A DNA stretch of 64,000 nt, from assembly GCA_014360495.1 (NCBI GenBank), contig JACIXR010000010.1, forward strand, positions 35,492 through 99,491, written 5' to 3'. The position numbers were made by a program, and so were the translations under genes. Origin of the DNA: a bacterium. GTDB taxonomy: Bacteria > Armatimonadota > JACIXR01. Positions 9,158 through 18,801 of the stretch are shown one piece after another (within the stretch, counting starts at the first letter, position 1; every line of letters begins with the position of its first letter). The notes beneath the pieces are model-generated. The model was given only the letters and a program-made list of their open reading frames with translations. It was not told the origin of the DNA and made no database searches.

Positions 9158-9173
9158 GAGGGATTATGCGATT

Positions 9174-9201
9174 TTGACCATGTTAACTTTTCGGCTATAA
9201 T
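9174..9201 (+). promoter_or_regulatory. Promoter of the 9224 gene
   Basis: TTGACC (9174-9179), a 16-base spacer and a perfect TATAAT (9196-9201). An AGGAGG at 9211-9216 then lies seven bases ahead of the ATG, so this transcript has a short conventional leader. Confidence 0.7.
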
Positions 9202-9223
9202 TTATTTAAAAGGAGGTTTAATA

Positions 9224-9727
9224 ATGAGAAGAGACCCACTGACATCTGTTCTGTTCGTTTTAGCTCTTTTAGGATTGCTTGGAATAATCAACATAACGCT
9301 TGGCGGGAAAAAGCTTCCCACCGCTGGCGAGGAAATGGGAGAGCATCGCCACTCTGCTCTTCTTCCCAGGGAAGAGGAATCAATGGTGATTACCCCTGCA
9401 TCACTTGGTGTCCTCCAGTCGCTCCATCCCACGGAGAGCTATGGCAATTTAAACGGCAAGGTAATCGTTGACGCTTTTATAGCCCCTTCCGACAAACACC
9501 AAAATACCCTCCTTGCCGAGCTCAGGGGCTTAGCAAACAAATATCCCCAGCTTTTAGGAGTGAAAGTCTATAATTTAGATACTCAAGAGGGAAGGGTGGA
9601 AATGGCTCGCGCCGCTGTTGGCGCTCCCGGGATACTCGTTAACGGCGAGCCCGTCGCCTATAAACCGATAGAAGAATATACTCCTTCCCTGGTTAGACAA
9701 AAAGTCCTGACAGCCCTGAGCAAATAG
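9224..9727 (+). CDS. Small membrane-anchored thioredoxin-fold candidate
   Basis: The 167-residue protein has an N-terminal hydrophobic segment (about residues 10-24, SVLFVLALLGLLGIINITL) that would export or anchor it. A linker and a compact alpha/beta domain follow. Strand KVIVDAFIAP, helix, strand VKVYNLDTQEG and the late GAPGILVNGEPV resemble a thioredoxin fold, where the GAPG step would correspond to the cis-Pro loop. No CXXC is present, so redox activity is unlikely. I do not recognise a named family. It stands alone with its own strong promoter and faces a convergent TPR gene. Confidence 0.6.
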   Translation: MRRDPLTSVLFVLALLGLLGIINITLGGKKLPTAGEEMGEHRHSALLPREEESMVITPASLGVLQSLHPTESYGNLNGKVIVDAFIAPSDKHQNTLLAELRGLANKYPQLLGVKVYNLDTQEGRVEMARAAVGAPGILVNGEPVAYKPIEEYTPSLVRQKVLTALSK

Positions 9728-9849
9728 TCTTATATATTTTTGAGGGTGAAAATTTCTCCAGGGAGAACTCTCTCATTATCGGGGGACGTCATTCCTTGTA
9801 GTTTTGGGAATTTCCCTTCTCTATCCCATCCTTTGTTTTCTTTCTCCCC

Positions 9850-12672
9850 TCATCTCATTTCTTCTATAATTGCCTTTGTCCTCTCCAACCACTCCTTAGC
9901 TTCTTCATCTTTCGCGTTGTAAGGCTTCCCAACACCGATGTTCCTTGGGTATTCTAAAGCCCTTTCAAAGCTTTCCATTGCTTCTTCATATCTTCCCTCC
10001 TCAAAAAGCTTCTTCCCCCTCTCAACAAAAGCCCTGTAGTAAATCTGCCTCATCCTCACTTCGCCTTCCCAAGGACGGAATGTATTGCTCATCAAAAGCT
10101 CAATCGTCTTATCGTAATCGCCAAGCTCTAAGTATATCTCAGCTAAACGGGCGACAACCTGGCTCTTCTCGCGCACTTCCTCGGGAGCGGAAAGGAAAAA
10201 CTCCAACCTTTTCCTCGTCTCCTTTCTGTTTGCGTATAATCTATCAAGCTCCAAATAGAGACGCCAATTCTTATCCAATTCAATTGCCTTGAGATAAAAT
10301 TCCTCTGCTTTATGGAGCTCACCCTTTACCTTCCAATAGCCGAAGGCGAGATTGCGATAGAGGGGTGAGAAGGAAAGATATCTCCTCGCTTCCTCCCAAA
10401 AACTCAAAGCATCTTCTTCCCTTCCCAATGCATAAAGCAAATTCCCCAACGCATAAAGGGCGAAGCCATCGCTTGGATTATATCTCAAAGCAGTCTCAAG
10501 CACAAACAAGCTCTCAATCTCGTTGGGAAACAGGAAATGCGGTTCAGTTTTCCCTCCCTCTTTGAAGCACTCTCTCGCTTGCACCTCATTTCCCATTTTA
10601 TCCCAAAGAAAACCAAGATAATAATAGACTAATGGATATACCCGTGCTCTTCCCTTCAAATACTCCTCTAACGCCTTAATTCCTTCTTCCCAAAAGCCTA
10701 TATTGATGTAAGAACGGGCGATTTCAAGATAATCGTCTGCCTCCGAGATATGCGAATCGTGGGTTATCCCTATCTCTCCATTGGGAAGCAGAACGGGAAG
10801 CCCATCCCTTCGGCTGAGCCTGTCTCTGAACTCCTCATTTCCCTCAAGTAAATAGAGCTCAAAAAGAGCTAACCCATGAAGGGGGTCAAATTTGAGGGCT
10901 TTTCTTATCATCTCAATCGCTGATTCTTTATCTCCCTTTTTCCTCAAAGCAATGGCAAGCATAACCATCGCCCTAACATCATCCGCCCTTTTCTCCAATG
11001 CCCTTTTGAATAACTCTTCAGCCTGTGCATAATTGCCTTCGGATAAACCTATCTCCCCAAGATGATAATAACTCAAGGGGAGAAATTCCCCATCCCTTAC
11101 CTTCCAGAGAAACTCCCTAGCCAGTTCCTTTTCCCCACTGAATTTATAGAGAAGCCCGAGATAGAAATTGGCTGGTCCGCTATGGGGATTTCGGGCTAAA
11201 GCCTTCTTTAAATGTTCCTCGCTCTTTTCCCACAAACCCCTTTCAAGATACAACCTGGCAAGAGCTATATGAGCGGGCGAGAAACCCTCGTCCAGCTCAA
11301 TCGCCTTTAGATAGAGCTTCTCTGCTTCCTTCTTCCAATTAAAACGCTCTTTATCCAAACCCTCAAGATAAAAAACCTCACTTGTTGCCCCTTCGCTTTT
11401 CATTTCCACAGGTAAGCGAGATTCCTCCAATTCTTCCTTGAAAACCATTAGTTCCTTTCCATTCGCTATCACCCTCAATGTGAGGGGAGGACCCCCTATA
11501 AATTCTGCAAATTCCTTTATAAAGGGTTTGTTAGGGGAGAGGGAAACATCCGCTTCAAAAACTCTTTCGTCTTTTGCTTCAAGTATTATCTTCGCAGAGG
11601 GGATTTCCGAAGTTGGGCAAATCCCAAGCAAAATCTTGTTTCCTTTCCTTGTCAAATTAACCGCTAAAAATTCGTTTGCTTTCGTGAGCCCTTTAATCCC
11701 TCTTATGGGATACCAAAGTTCCCTCCAGCTTTCCCGGAAATGGGGAAGGAGGAAATCGTAAGTGGATTGGTCCTTGAATCTACCGCTCTGAATCTCGCAA
11801 TAGGGACCATCGCCATCGCTCAATATATCCGCCCAGATGAGTCCATCGTCTGCACTTCCCCAAGTAAAGAACTTCTTGCCGATGGCATCAAATCTATTTG
11901 CGAAATGGACGACGCCGAAATCGGTAGAGTGGTCGTAGGAACAGAAGAAATCATCTTTGCAATCCTTAGCGAACAGGTCAACGGCGAATTTATGATTTAT
12001 ATACCAGGAGAGGTCTACTCCCTCATTTATGGGAAATCTCACCGTCGTCGCCCCGTAATATGCGGAGGTAATAGGATAGAAGAACTGCATTTTTTCATGG
12101 GCAGGAACGGCAGCGTTTGACCAGAAATAAAAGCGATGGGGGAAAGATGTGGGATTATAAAGAGCGATGTTTGTTTCTATGTAAGCTTTATCGGGATAGA
12201 GTTTTATCTCAACCAGCCATTTCATCCCGCTCAACCTTTCCCTATTCCCAACAATCACGCTTCCGCTCCCATCGGGATAACGGTTTGTTTTGTATAAAAT
12301 GGGGGAAACCGTGGTCGTGCTATGACCCTTAGGGAAATTGAACTCCACACCTCCCGATATCCATGCTCCTCGCAAGGCTATTAGAGCGGGTTTTATCACA
12401 TTGTTTCTATAGAAGACCTCTCTTCCGCTAATTTTATCGTAGGCGGAATAAATCCTTCCTCCTAGCTCGGGAAGGACGGTTATGAGGAGATATTCGTTTT
12501 CCAGGAATACGGCGTGATAGGAGCGAGTTATCTTGTGGTCTGTTATGTCATCCAACATCGTATAGGGGTAAATTGAATCATCCCCTTCTCTTTGGAAGGG
12601 AGGGAAAGGGTCTTCGTCGCCGAGGCAATAAGTGGGGATCTCTATTTCGTCTTCCCAAACTTTCGTCTCCAA
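9850..12672 (-). CDS. DUF5107 domain plus TPR repeat protein
   Basis: The 940-residue protein has no signal peptide. The first 370 or so residues form the DUF5107 beta-rich domain (LPELGGRIYSAYDKISGREV, then GGVEFNFPKGHS), a galactose-mutarotase-like fold associated with carbohydrate-active enzymes in several phyla. From about residue 430 onward come tetratricopeptide repeats with the usual W-LG-Y-A-P spacing (for example AHIALARLYLERGLWEKSEEHLKKAL). It is probably a cytosolic carbohydrate-acting or scaffolding protein; substrate and partner are unknown. The start is TTG at 12672, eight bases after a GGAGGTG. It is a single-gene unit with its own promoter, convergent with the 9224 gene. Confidence 0.85.
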   Translation of the reverse strand: METKVWEDEIEIPTYCLGDEDPFPPFQREGDDSIYPYTMLDDITDHKITRSYHAVFLENEYLLITVLPELGGRIYSAYDKISGREVFYRNNVIKPALIALRGAWISGGVEFNFPKGHSTTTVSPILYKTNRYPDGSGSVIVGNRERLSGMKWLVEIKLYPDKAYIETNIALYNPTSFPHRFYFWSNAAVPAHEKMQFFYPITSAYYGATTVRFPINEGVDLSWYINHKFAVDLFAKDCKDDFFCSYDHSTDFGVVHFANRFDAIGKKFFTWGSADDGLIWADILSDGDGPYCEIQSGRFKDQSTYDFLLPHFRESWRELWYPIRGIKGLTKANEFLAVNLTRKGNKILLGICPTSEIPSAKIILEAKDERVFEADVSLSPNKPFIKEFAEFIGGPPLTLRVIANGKELMVFKEELEESRLPVEMKSEGATSEVFYLEGLDKERFNWKKEAEKLYLKAIELDEGFSPAHIALARLYLERGLWEKSEEHLKKALARNPHSGPANFYLGLLYKFSGEKELAREFLWKVRDGEFLPLSYYHLGEIGLSEGNYAQAEELFKRALEKRADDVRAMVMLAIALRKKGDKESAIEMIRKALKFDPLHGLALFELYLLEGNEEFRDRLSRRDGLPVLLPNGEIGITHDSHISEADDYLEIARSYINIGFWEEGIKALEEYLKGRARVYPLVYYYLGFLWDKMGNEVQARECFKEGGKTEPHFLFPNEIESLFVLETALRYNPSDGFALYALGNLLYALGREEDALSFWEEARRYLSFSPLYRNLAFGYWKVKGELHKAEEFYLKAIELDKNWRLYLELDRLYANRKETRKRLEFFLSAPEEVREKSQVVARLAEIYLELGDYDKTIELLMSNTFRPWEGEVRMRQIYYRAFVERGKKLFEEGRYEEAMESFERALEYPRNIGVGKPYNAKDEEAKEWLERTKAIIEEMR

Positions 12673-12950
12673 AGGAATACACCTCCAGTTTTTTATGGAA
12701 TGTTATCATCTTTGGGTTTAAATGTCTATTATTCTATACCCTTCCTTAAAGAAAGTGTAAATTTCTGATTTAAGGTATGAGTTTTTTCTCCAACCTCTTC
12801 CCACCCAGAGCCAAATTAATAAGGGGAGATGTTAACTGGGTCTTGTGAGCGAGGGAAGGTTTAGTCATAATCCTGAAGATAAAGAGAAAAAGCCAACCCG
12901 CATTGCCTTAAATTGCTCATACAGGTTAATATGATGTGCCCTTTCCTTTC
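12673..12950. other. Intergenic gap between purD and the DUF5107 gene
   Basis: This 278-base gap holds the minus-strand promoter of the DUF5107 gene at its left end. In the rest I see no clear terminator for purD, no tRNA and no credible short reading frame. Confidence 0.5.
12733..12761 (-). promoter_or_regulatory. Promoter of the DUF5107-TPR gene
   Basis: Read on the minus strand, TTTACA (12761-12756), a 17-base spacer and TATAGA (12738-12733) form a plausible promoter about 60 bases ahead of the TTG start. Confidence 0.5.
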
Positions 12951-14210
12951 TTACTCCTCCACTCTCTTAGCTATATCCTTTCTATAAAACATGTTATCAA
13001 ACTTTATCTTTCCTATAGCTTCGTAGGTTTTCTGTCTTGCCTCTTTAAATGTCCTCCCCATTCCCACAACTCCTAAAACCCTGCCTCCCGCCGTTAAAAT
13101 TTTCCCATCCTCCCTCTTCGTCCCCGCATGGAAAACGATACAATCCCTCACATCCTCCAATCCTTTTATCTCCTTACCCGTCTCGTATTTCCCGGGATAG
13201 CCCTGGGAGGCAATAACCACACAGATGCACTTATCATCCTTCCATTTCATCTTCACTTCCCTCAAGCGACCTTCCTCGCAAGCTATCAAAGCTTCCAAGA
13301 GATTTCCTTCCATCCTGGGCAAAACGCACTGCGTCTCAGGGTCTCCGAAACGGACATTGAACTCCAAAACCTTTGGACCTTCCTTCGTCAGCATAAGCCC
13401 TATATATAAAAGACCAACGAAGGGAGTTCCTCTCTCCTGCATTGCCCTAATAGTGGGATATGCAATCTTTTCCAATACCTCCTCCTGAAAGCTGGGAGGG
13501 AAAGCGGGAACGGGGCTATATGAGCCCATTCCACCCGTGTTTGGTCCCTCATCGTTATCGTATGCTCTCTTGTAATCCTGAGCGGGCTGAAGGGGTAGAA
13601 GGTAATCGCCATCTGAAAGAAGCATAAAAGACGCCTCTTCTCCCTCCAACATTTCTTCTATAACAATCCTATCCCCAGCGGAGCCAAAAACCTTTTTCTC
13701 CAAGATATCCTCAACAGCTTGGAAGGCTGCGTCCTTGCTACGACAGACTATGGAACCTTTGCCGGCGCATAGCCCGTCAGCTTTTACCACTATAGGGGCA
13801 CCTACCTTTTCTATGTATTCCCTTGCCTTTTCCGCTTCATCAAAGACCTCAAAGGATGCAGTGGGGATTTTATGCTCCCACATAAGCTCCTTAGCGAATA
13901 CCTTGCTTCCTTCAAGGAGAGCGGACCGGGAATCGGGACCGAATATCTTTAGGTTCCTCCTCTTGAACTCATCCACAATTCCCGCAACGAGGGGAGCTTC
14001 AGGACCTACTACCGTGAATTCTATTCTTTCTTTCTCGGCGAAATCGGCGAGCTGGGTTATTGCCTCAGCCTTCAACGGAAGGCAGGTTGATAACTCCGAC
14101 ATCCCAGCGTTTCCGGGAGCGGAGAATCTTTCCCCTTGGGGGTCATCCTGCGCCAGTTTCCATAGAAGAGAATGTTCTCTTCCTCCTCCGCCAACTATGA
14201 GAAGCTTCAA
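12951..14210 (-). CDS. purD: Phosphoribosylamine-glycine ligase
   Basis: This 419-residue ATP-grasp enzyme is the GAR synthetase of purine synthesis, joining phosphoribosylamine and glycine with ATP in the cytoplasm. The N-terminal phosphate-binding segment LLIVGGGGREHSLLWKL is followed by GNAG, the VGPEAPLVAGIVD block, ATP-grasp core sequences (VVKADGLCAGKGS) and the family stretch NTGGMGSYSPVP. Metal-binding residues lie in EFNVRFGDPETQ. Length is normal for the family. It begins three bases after dnaB ends and is the last gene of rplI-dnaB-purD; no other purine gene is adjacent. Confidence 0.97.
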   Translation of the reverse strand: MKLLIVGGGGREHSLLWKLAQDDPQGERFSAPGNAGMSELSTCLPLKAEAITQLADFAEKERIEFTVVGPEAPLVAGIVDEFKRRNLKIFGPDSRSALLEGSKVFAKELMWEHKIPTASFEVFDEAEKAREYIEKVGAPIVVKADGLCAGKGSIVCRSKDAAFQAVEDILEKKVFGSAGDRIVIEEMLEGEEASFMLLSDGDYLLPLQPAQDYKRAYDNDEGPNTGGMGSYSPVPAFPPSFQEEVLEKIAYPTIRAMQERGTPFVGLLYIGLMLTKEGPKVLEFNVRFGDPETQCVLPRMEGNLLEALIACEEGRLREVKMKWKDDKCICVVIASQGYPGKYETGKEIKGLEDVRDCIVFHAGTKREDGKILTAGGRVLGVVGMGRTFKEARQKTYEAIGKIKFDNMFYRKDIAKRVEE

Positions 14211-14213
14211 GGC

Positions 14214-15629
14214 TCATTCCTCCTCTGGGATATAATCTTCTTCTGTGTAACGAGTTTCAATTTCTTCAAAGCGAGTGTAAGCGGGAAGAAAGAGGAGTTT
14301 CGCGATGTCCGTGGGACCGCTCCTGTGCTTTGCCACATCTATCTCAACCGTTTCAACCTCTTCCTTCCCTTTATCCTCCAATTCCTCCTCTAACTCCAAA
14401 GTTGACTTCTTTTCCTTCTTCTCGTATATGCTCGGGCGATAAATGAGCATAACGACATCAGCTTCCGCTTCAATTGAGCCTGAATCCCGCAGGTCTGAAA
14501 GCATGGGACGTTTATCCTCTCTCATCTCAACTCTACGGGATAGTTGCGAGAGGGCGATGACGGGTATATTGAATTCTCTTGCTAAAGCTTTAAGGGAACG
14601 AGCGATAGCGGAGATTTCCTGATTGCGGTTCTCCGCCCTTCCCTCATAGCGTATAAGTTGGAGATAATCTATGATGAGAAGACCGAGGTCAACCTCGCTC
14701 ATCAATCTTCTCGTCTTCGCTCGCATCTCAAGGGTTGTTTGGGCAGGTGTGTCGTCAATATAAATGGGCGCATTAGAGAGCTCTGAGATAGCGCTTATTA
14801 TTCTCCCCCAATCATCTGGCTTGAGTGAACCTGTTCTGAAAAAGTGCTGATTGACTCTCGCATAACTGCATAGCATCCTTTGCGCTATCTGTGCCTTTGA
14901 CATCTCCAAGCTGAAGATTCCAACGGGAATCTTCAGCTTCACCGCTATGTGTTCGGCGAAGTTGAGGGCTAAAGCTGTTTTGCCCGTGCTCGGTCTTCCC
15001 GCCAGGATTATCAAATCCGATTTCTGAAAACCAGCGGTTATCAAGTCAAGAGAGCGAAAGCCCGTCGGCAATCCAGTGGTGAGCTTTCTTTTATGATACA
15101 GCTCGTCAAGGCGTTCAAATTCCTCCTCCAATACCGGTTTGAGAGGCTCAAAAGTCCTTGAAATCCTCTTTTGACCAACCTGAAATATCAATCCTTCCGC
15201 TTTATCCAATATCCTGTCTACTTCCTCCTGCTCACTATAAGCCATTGCGGTTATTTCTTGAGAGGCTGTTATTAGGTTTCTTAGCGTTGATTTCTCTTGG
15301 ACGATTCTGGCATAATGCTCTATATAAGCGGAGGTCGGCACGGATTCTAAAAGAAGCTGAAGATATTCCACCCCTCCAACCTTATCAAGATTTCCCCCTC
15401 GTCTGAGCTCCTCGGCGACTGTTACAATGTCCACCGGTTCAGCCCTCCCCTCCAAGGCAAGGATTGCTTTATAAATTATTTGATGGGCATCCCAATAAAA
15501 GTCGTTTGGCTGAAGGATTTCCAGCGCCTTGGGTAGGGTTGATGGGTCCATAAGGAGAGAGCCAAGCACTCCCCTCTCAGCTTCCAGGCTTTGCGGCGGT
15601 AGCTTTCCGAGAAGGGTATCTTCTTTCAT
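14214..15629 (-). CDS. dnaB: Replicative DNA helicase DnaB
   Basis: The 471-residue hexameric helicase unwinds DNA at the replication fork. The N-terminal primase-interacting domain starts with the family stretch PPQSLEAERGVLGSLL. The RecA-like motor has the Walker A motif GRPSTGKTALAL, the EMSKAQIAQRM segment, LLIIDYLQLI (Walker B) and LSQLSRRVEMR with the arginine-finger region. There is no intein insertion. It sits three bases after rplI, the widespread rplI-dnaB order. The C-terminal tail is acidic. Confidence 0.97.
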   Translation of the reverse strand: MKEDTLLGKLPPQSLEAERGVLGSLLMDPSTLPKALEILQPNDFYWDAHQIIYKAILALEGRAEPVDIVTVAEELRRGGNLDKVGGVEYLQLLLESVPTSAYIEHYARIVQEKSTLRNLITASQEITAMAYSEQEEVDRILDKAEGLIFQVGQKRISRTFEPLKPVLEEEFERLDELYHKRKLTTGLPTGFRSLDLITAGFQKSDLIILAGRPSTGKTALALNFAEHIAVKLKIPVGIFSLEMSKAQIAQRMLCSYARVNQHFFRTGSLKPDDWGRIISAISELSNAPIYIDDTPAQTTLEMRAKTRRLMSEVDLGLLIIDYLQLIRYEGRAENRNQEISAIARSLKALAREFNIPVIALSQLSRRVEMREDKRPMLSDLRDSGSIEAEADVVMLIYRPSIYEKKEKKSTLELEEELEDKGKEEVETVEIDVAKHRSGPTDIAKLLFLPAYTRFEEIETRYTEEDYIPEEE

Positions 15630-15632
15630 CTT

Positions 15633-16079
15633 TTACTCCTTGGGAACAAGCTCAACAGTTATCTCAACCCTCTGCCCCGTCGGCATCCTAATGGGAACTT
15701 TATAGACCCCGATATGCTTAAGGGGCGCTTCAAGCTCTATATCCTTCCTGTCAACCTCTATTCCTCTCTCCGCCAATGCTTGAGCAATATCTTTGTTTCC
15801 CACTGAACCAAAAAGCTTTCCCTCTTTCCCCATAGCGACGGGAATGAGGAGATATTCACCCTTTAGCTTTTCAATTGCCTCCTCTACTTGTTTCCTAAGC
15901 CTTTCTTCCTTCTTTCTCAGCTCTCGTAGCCTTTGCTCAACGGATTTCAAAACTCCTTCCGTGACTTCCTCCGCAAGACCACGAGGAATGAGGTAATTAC
16001 GGGCATATCCATCCGAGACATTCTTTATTTCTCCTTGCTTTCCTAAGCCGGGCACATCTTTGATGAGAAGAACTTTCAT
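15633..16079 (-). CDS. rplI: 50S ribosomal protein bL9
   Basis: The 148-residue protein is full-length bL9, which binds 23S rRNA at the base of the L1 stalk. The N-terminal domain contains the signature [26 protein letters not shown], then comes the long charged connecting helix, then the C-terminal domain with [16 protein letters not shown]. It is the first gene of rplI-dnaB-purD. A GGGAGG-like site precedes the ATG. Confidence 0.97.
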   Translation of the reverse strand: MKVLLIKDVPGLGKQGEIKNVSDGYARNYLIPRGLAEEVTEGVLKSVEQRLRELRKKEERLRKQVEEAIEKLKGEYLLIPVAMGKEGKLFGSVGNKDIAQALAERGIEVDRKDIELEAPLKHIGVYKVPIRMPTGQRVEITVELVPKE

Positions 16080-16145
16080 AGGACCTTGCCTCCCTGGGGG
16101 TATTTTCTATTAAATAATTTTAAGACATTGAGAAATTAAAAACAA

Positions 16146-17885
16146 CTACTTTTCTAACTCACGCATATAGCTTGTCTTTACCTTTGCCCAATCATCACTT
16201 GAGAGGAAATCCCGAAGGATATGAAGATAATAGGGCATCCAGGTCTTCACTCTCTTTGGACGGCGAAAAGTTTCATCTTTTATCTTTGATAGAATCTCCC
16301 CCTCCATAGCGCCACCATCTGCAGAGGGAATGGGTGGCAACCCGCTTTTTATGATATGCCCTTCAAGACAATGTATCCATTCGTGAAGAAGAACCTCCAC
16401 CATAGCTCCCCAGATTTTCGTTGCATCCTTCCAGTAATTGGGGATGTAAAGTCCCCTAACAATTGTTCCATCTTCTTGAAACTCCCAACCACCCCAAGCC
16501 GCTCCCGCCTTCGCTAAAGGTGAGCATACCACCACATCGTCAAAATATGAAAGAGGTCGCCCGAAATGTTCTTCGCTCAGCTTGCGCAGAAGGGGTAAAG
16601 CCTTATACATGTTCACTCTATACCCATAAGATTTGCTATCTTCAATGATATCTTGTGTAATCTTCTCCTTCTCAACTAACGCAAAAGAAACATCCATAGC
16701 CAAATTACCCGCAGTGAAATAGCGAACTATTTCTGAAAGGCGCCTTCCCGCCTCCTGAATCCCCTCAATCTCCTCCTGCTTGTATGATAGATTTTCTCTT
16801 TTCCCGCCCACTTCCATCTCTGCCTCTTTGAATACGAAAAATGCTAACCTCCAACGATTCACGGGCTCGTCCCTCATATCAACTACCTCAATCTTCCCTT
16901 CTCTTTTGAGCCCACTTCTCAATCCTCTAACTATAATGTCTGTTTTGCCGGTTTTCCTCCCCTCAAGGATATCCTCAGCTTCCTTTATGTCCGCTTCAAG
17001 CGCGCACCTAACATCCCATTTGTCTCCTTGAGAGGTCGCAATTTCCCCTCTACCTGCCACCTGTTTATTGAGGATGACGAAGCCAAGCGTTTCATTCGGA
17101 GGGAGGTTCTCGCAAAGCAAGAATCTTTTCTCTCCAACTAGCAAACGAATGAATGGCGGTAGGGTTTTCTCATCTTCTAAAGAAGGCACTACCTCCAGAA
17201 TCGCCTCCCTTTTTATCCTCCCATTGTCAAATTTGAGAACTGTAGTGCCTATTTGCAGCCCGATAAGAAGGTTGCCTTCTACCTTCGCTATATCGGGATT
17301 CTCAATCTTCAATCCCAGATTTGCCCAGGGGAGAACAGGTCTTCCCACCTCGTCTCTTAAATCAATGAATAATGGCTCTCGTCTTCCCCTCTTTATTTTA
17401 ACTTGAGAGGAAAGGGAAACCATCGCTATCTTGGATGGGTCAAGAAGATAGACTGTATCGCAATAAATCTCGTATGTTTGCTCTCGGTCTTTTAAGCGGA
17501 AAGATTGACGAAGGATGAGTCTGTCGCTTTTCAACTCCAAAGCCCTCTCAGCCCATCTTTTGGAGATGTAGGGGAAATCTGTCCATTCTAATTGACCCTT
17601 TGCAGGGATAATTCCCTTCATTTCCATCGGTTCCTCTCCTTTTGTTATAACCTCACCTGAGGGAATGAGGAAGGAGAAATTTCTCTGGACTAAGGAGATA
17701 GGATTGGAAGAAAAGTTTTTAAAGACATATTTGGTTTCGTAAACGAGGAAATCCTCGCCCAATTCGTGGAGTTTCTGAAGGCTTTGCTTTGTCTCAACGG
17801 AAATCGGGTGGGAGGCAAATAAGATACACGATATTAAATGAAAAAGGGCAATAGTAAGGAACCTCTTGGACTCTATCTTAATCAT
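16146..17885 (-). CDS. Secreted protein with HEXXH zincin motif
   Basis: The protein of about 579 residues has a signal peptide (LTIALFHLISCILFA). The middle contains a beta-rich part with a bacterial-Ig-like strand pattern (VVPSLEDEKTLPPFIRLLVG), then a C-terminal helical region with HEWIH at residues 501-505, the zinc-binding helix of many metallopeptidases, followed by GGAMEGE, which may supply the third ligand. I infer an exported zinc peptidase or zincin-fold protein; no named family is recognised. The ATG at 17885 starts directly with the signal peptide, with GAGG close by; a TTG three codons earlier is the alternative. A strong hairpin lies immediately upstream. Confidence 0.6.
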   Translation of the reverse strand: MIKIESKRFLTIALFHLISCILFASHPISVETKQSLQKLHELGEDFLVYETKYVFKNFSSNPISLVQRNFSFLIPSGEVITKGEEPMEMKGIIPAKGQLEWTDFPYISKRWAERALELKSDRLILRQSFRLKDREQTYEIYCDTVYLLDPSKIAMVSLSSQVKIKRGRREPLFIDLRDEVGRPVLPWANLGLKIENPDIAKVEGNLLIGLQIGTTVLKFDNGRIKREAILEVVPSLEDEKTLPPFIRLLVGEKRFLLCENLPPNETLGFVILNKQVAGRGEIATSQGDKWDVRCALEADIKEAEDILEGRKTGKTDIIVRGLRSGLKREGKIEVVDMRDEPVNRWRLAFFVFKEAEMEVGGKRENLSYKQEEIEGIQEAGRRLSEIVRYFTAGNLAMDVSFALVEKEKITQDIIEDSKSYGYRVNMYKALPLLRKLSEEHFGRPLSYFDDVVVCSPLAKAGAAWGGWEFQEDGTIVRGLYIPNYWKDATKIWGAMVEVLLHEWIHCLEGHIIKSGLPPIPSADGGAMEGEILSKIKDETFRRPKRVKTWMPYYLHILRDFLSSDDWAKVKTSYMRELEK

Positions 17886-17901
17886 ATACCTCAATATAAC
17901 A

Positions 17902-17932
17902 CCCTCGGGAGCATTTTCACACCTCCCGAGGG
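17902..17932 (-). terminator. Hairpin between two minus-strand genes
   Basis: CCCTCGGGAG (17902-17911) pairs perfectly with CTCCCGAGGG (17923-17932), and ACAC/GTGT extends the arms. On the minus strand it follows the small membrane protein gene and precedes the zincin gene. The bases after it (GTGTTATATTG) are only weakly U-rich, so it may terminate or attenuate. Confidence 0.55.
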
Positions 17933-17974
17933 AGAGTGTCGTTCAGATTTCAAAGCGTCCTTTTAGGACTCTCT

Positions 17975-18238
17975 CTATTCGGTCTTTTCCTCTTCCTTTT
18001 TCTCCTCCGCCTGTGCCTTCAGCTCCTCAGCCTTCAGCTCTTCTCGGAGGCGCCTTTCCTCGGCGGCGGAGCGGAGCTCGGTTATCCCTATAGCGGCGAT
18101 GAGGAGCCCGAGGAAAACGAGGAATATCCCAACGAACCCTTTAAGGAAATAAATGAGGGGTGTCCACCAGAAATAAATCAACCATCCGCCTCCAGCTATG
18201 CAGATGAGCCCAAGCAAAATAGCTAGCACATTGCCCAT
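17975..18238 (-). CDS. Small two-TM membrane protein
   Basis: The 87-residue protein has two hydrophobic segments (about 4-28, with GGGWLIYFWW, and 30-52). A charged C-terminal helix of mostly Glu, Lys, Ala and Leu follows and looks like a short coiled coil. An AAAGGAGG lies about 12 bases ahead of the ATG. No family is recognised; proteins of this shape often assist a larger membrane complex. It is flanked by terminator-like hairpin DNA downstream and a 71-base gap upstream. Confidence 0.7.
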   Translation of the reverse strand: MGNVLAILLGLICIAGGGWLIYFWWTPLIYFLKGFVGIFLVFLGLLIAAIGITELRSAAEERRLREELKAEELKAQAEEKKEEEKTE

Positions 18239-18309
18239 ATCTTTATCAAGCCTCCTTTCTTATTTATTTCTTTAATTTTAAACAAGCTTTGTTTCCTGAG
18301 CAAGGATTT

Positions 18310-18801
18310 TTAAAGAATTTTAACGGGAAGCTTTATCACTTTTTGCTCTTTCTCTAGCCTCTCAATCTCCTCAAAGGGAGAGGAGCCGTCGGGAAGGAGG
18401 ATGTTAGGAGCGATTTCTTGGAGAGGTAAAAGGGCGAAGAGGCGTTCCTTTAGATGGGGATGAGGAATGATGAGAGAGGGATGGGAAAAGGAGATATCGT
18501 CGTAAATCAGGATATCTATGTCTATGTTGCGCGGACCCCAGCGGAATGTCGGCTTGCGTCCCATTCTCCTCTCTATGTCTTTTATGAGTTCCAGTAATTC
18601 CAGAGGCGAAAGGTCAGTCTCCACCTCAAGAGCCAGATTAAGGAAATCCTCCTGCTGCTCATACCCCCAAGGAGAAGATTCATAAATTGAGGAAATCTTT
18701 CCAATCCGAATTCCTTCCTCCGTAAGAAGGCTTATAGCCCTCCTCAGGTTTCCCAGTTTATCTCCTTGGTTTGAGCCGAGGAGGAGGTAAACTATGGCTA
18801 T
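18310..18801 (-). CDS. folK: HPPK (folate pathway) starting at AUA
   Basis: This encodes 2-amino-4-hydroxy-6-hydroxymethyldihydropteridine pyrophosphokinase, which transfers pyrophosphate from ATP to the pterin before dihydropteroate synthase. The conserved N-terminus (IVYLLLGSNQGD, then SSIYESSPWGYEQQEDFLN) and the ATP/Mg site (RWGPRNIDIDIL) are in one uninterrupted frame, giving 163 residues, normal for the family. An in-frame TAG lies about eight codons upstream, and between it and the conserved strand there is no ATG, GTG or TTG. The position of the usual Met is ATA at 18801, overlapping the kinase stop as ATAG. The first in-frame ATG (18624) would delete the pterin site. Either AUA is used through translational coupling or the gene has lost its start. 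Confidence 0.85.
   Translation of the reverse strand: MAIVYLLLGSNQGDKLGNLRRAISLLTEEGIRIGKISSIYESSPWGYEQQEDFLNLALEVETDLSPLELLELIKDIERRMGRKPTFRWGPRNIDIDILIYDDISFSHPSLIIPHPHLKERLFALLPLQEIAPNILLPDGSSPFEEIERLEKEQKVIKLPVKIL

Noticed and set aside
18310..18624. Short folK starting at the first ATG
   Set aside because: It would lack the pterin-binding N-terminus, which is intact in the same frame upstream.
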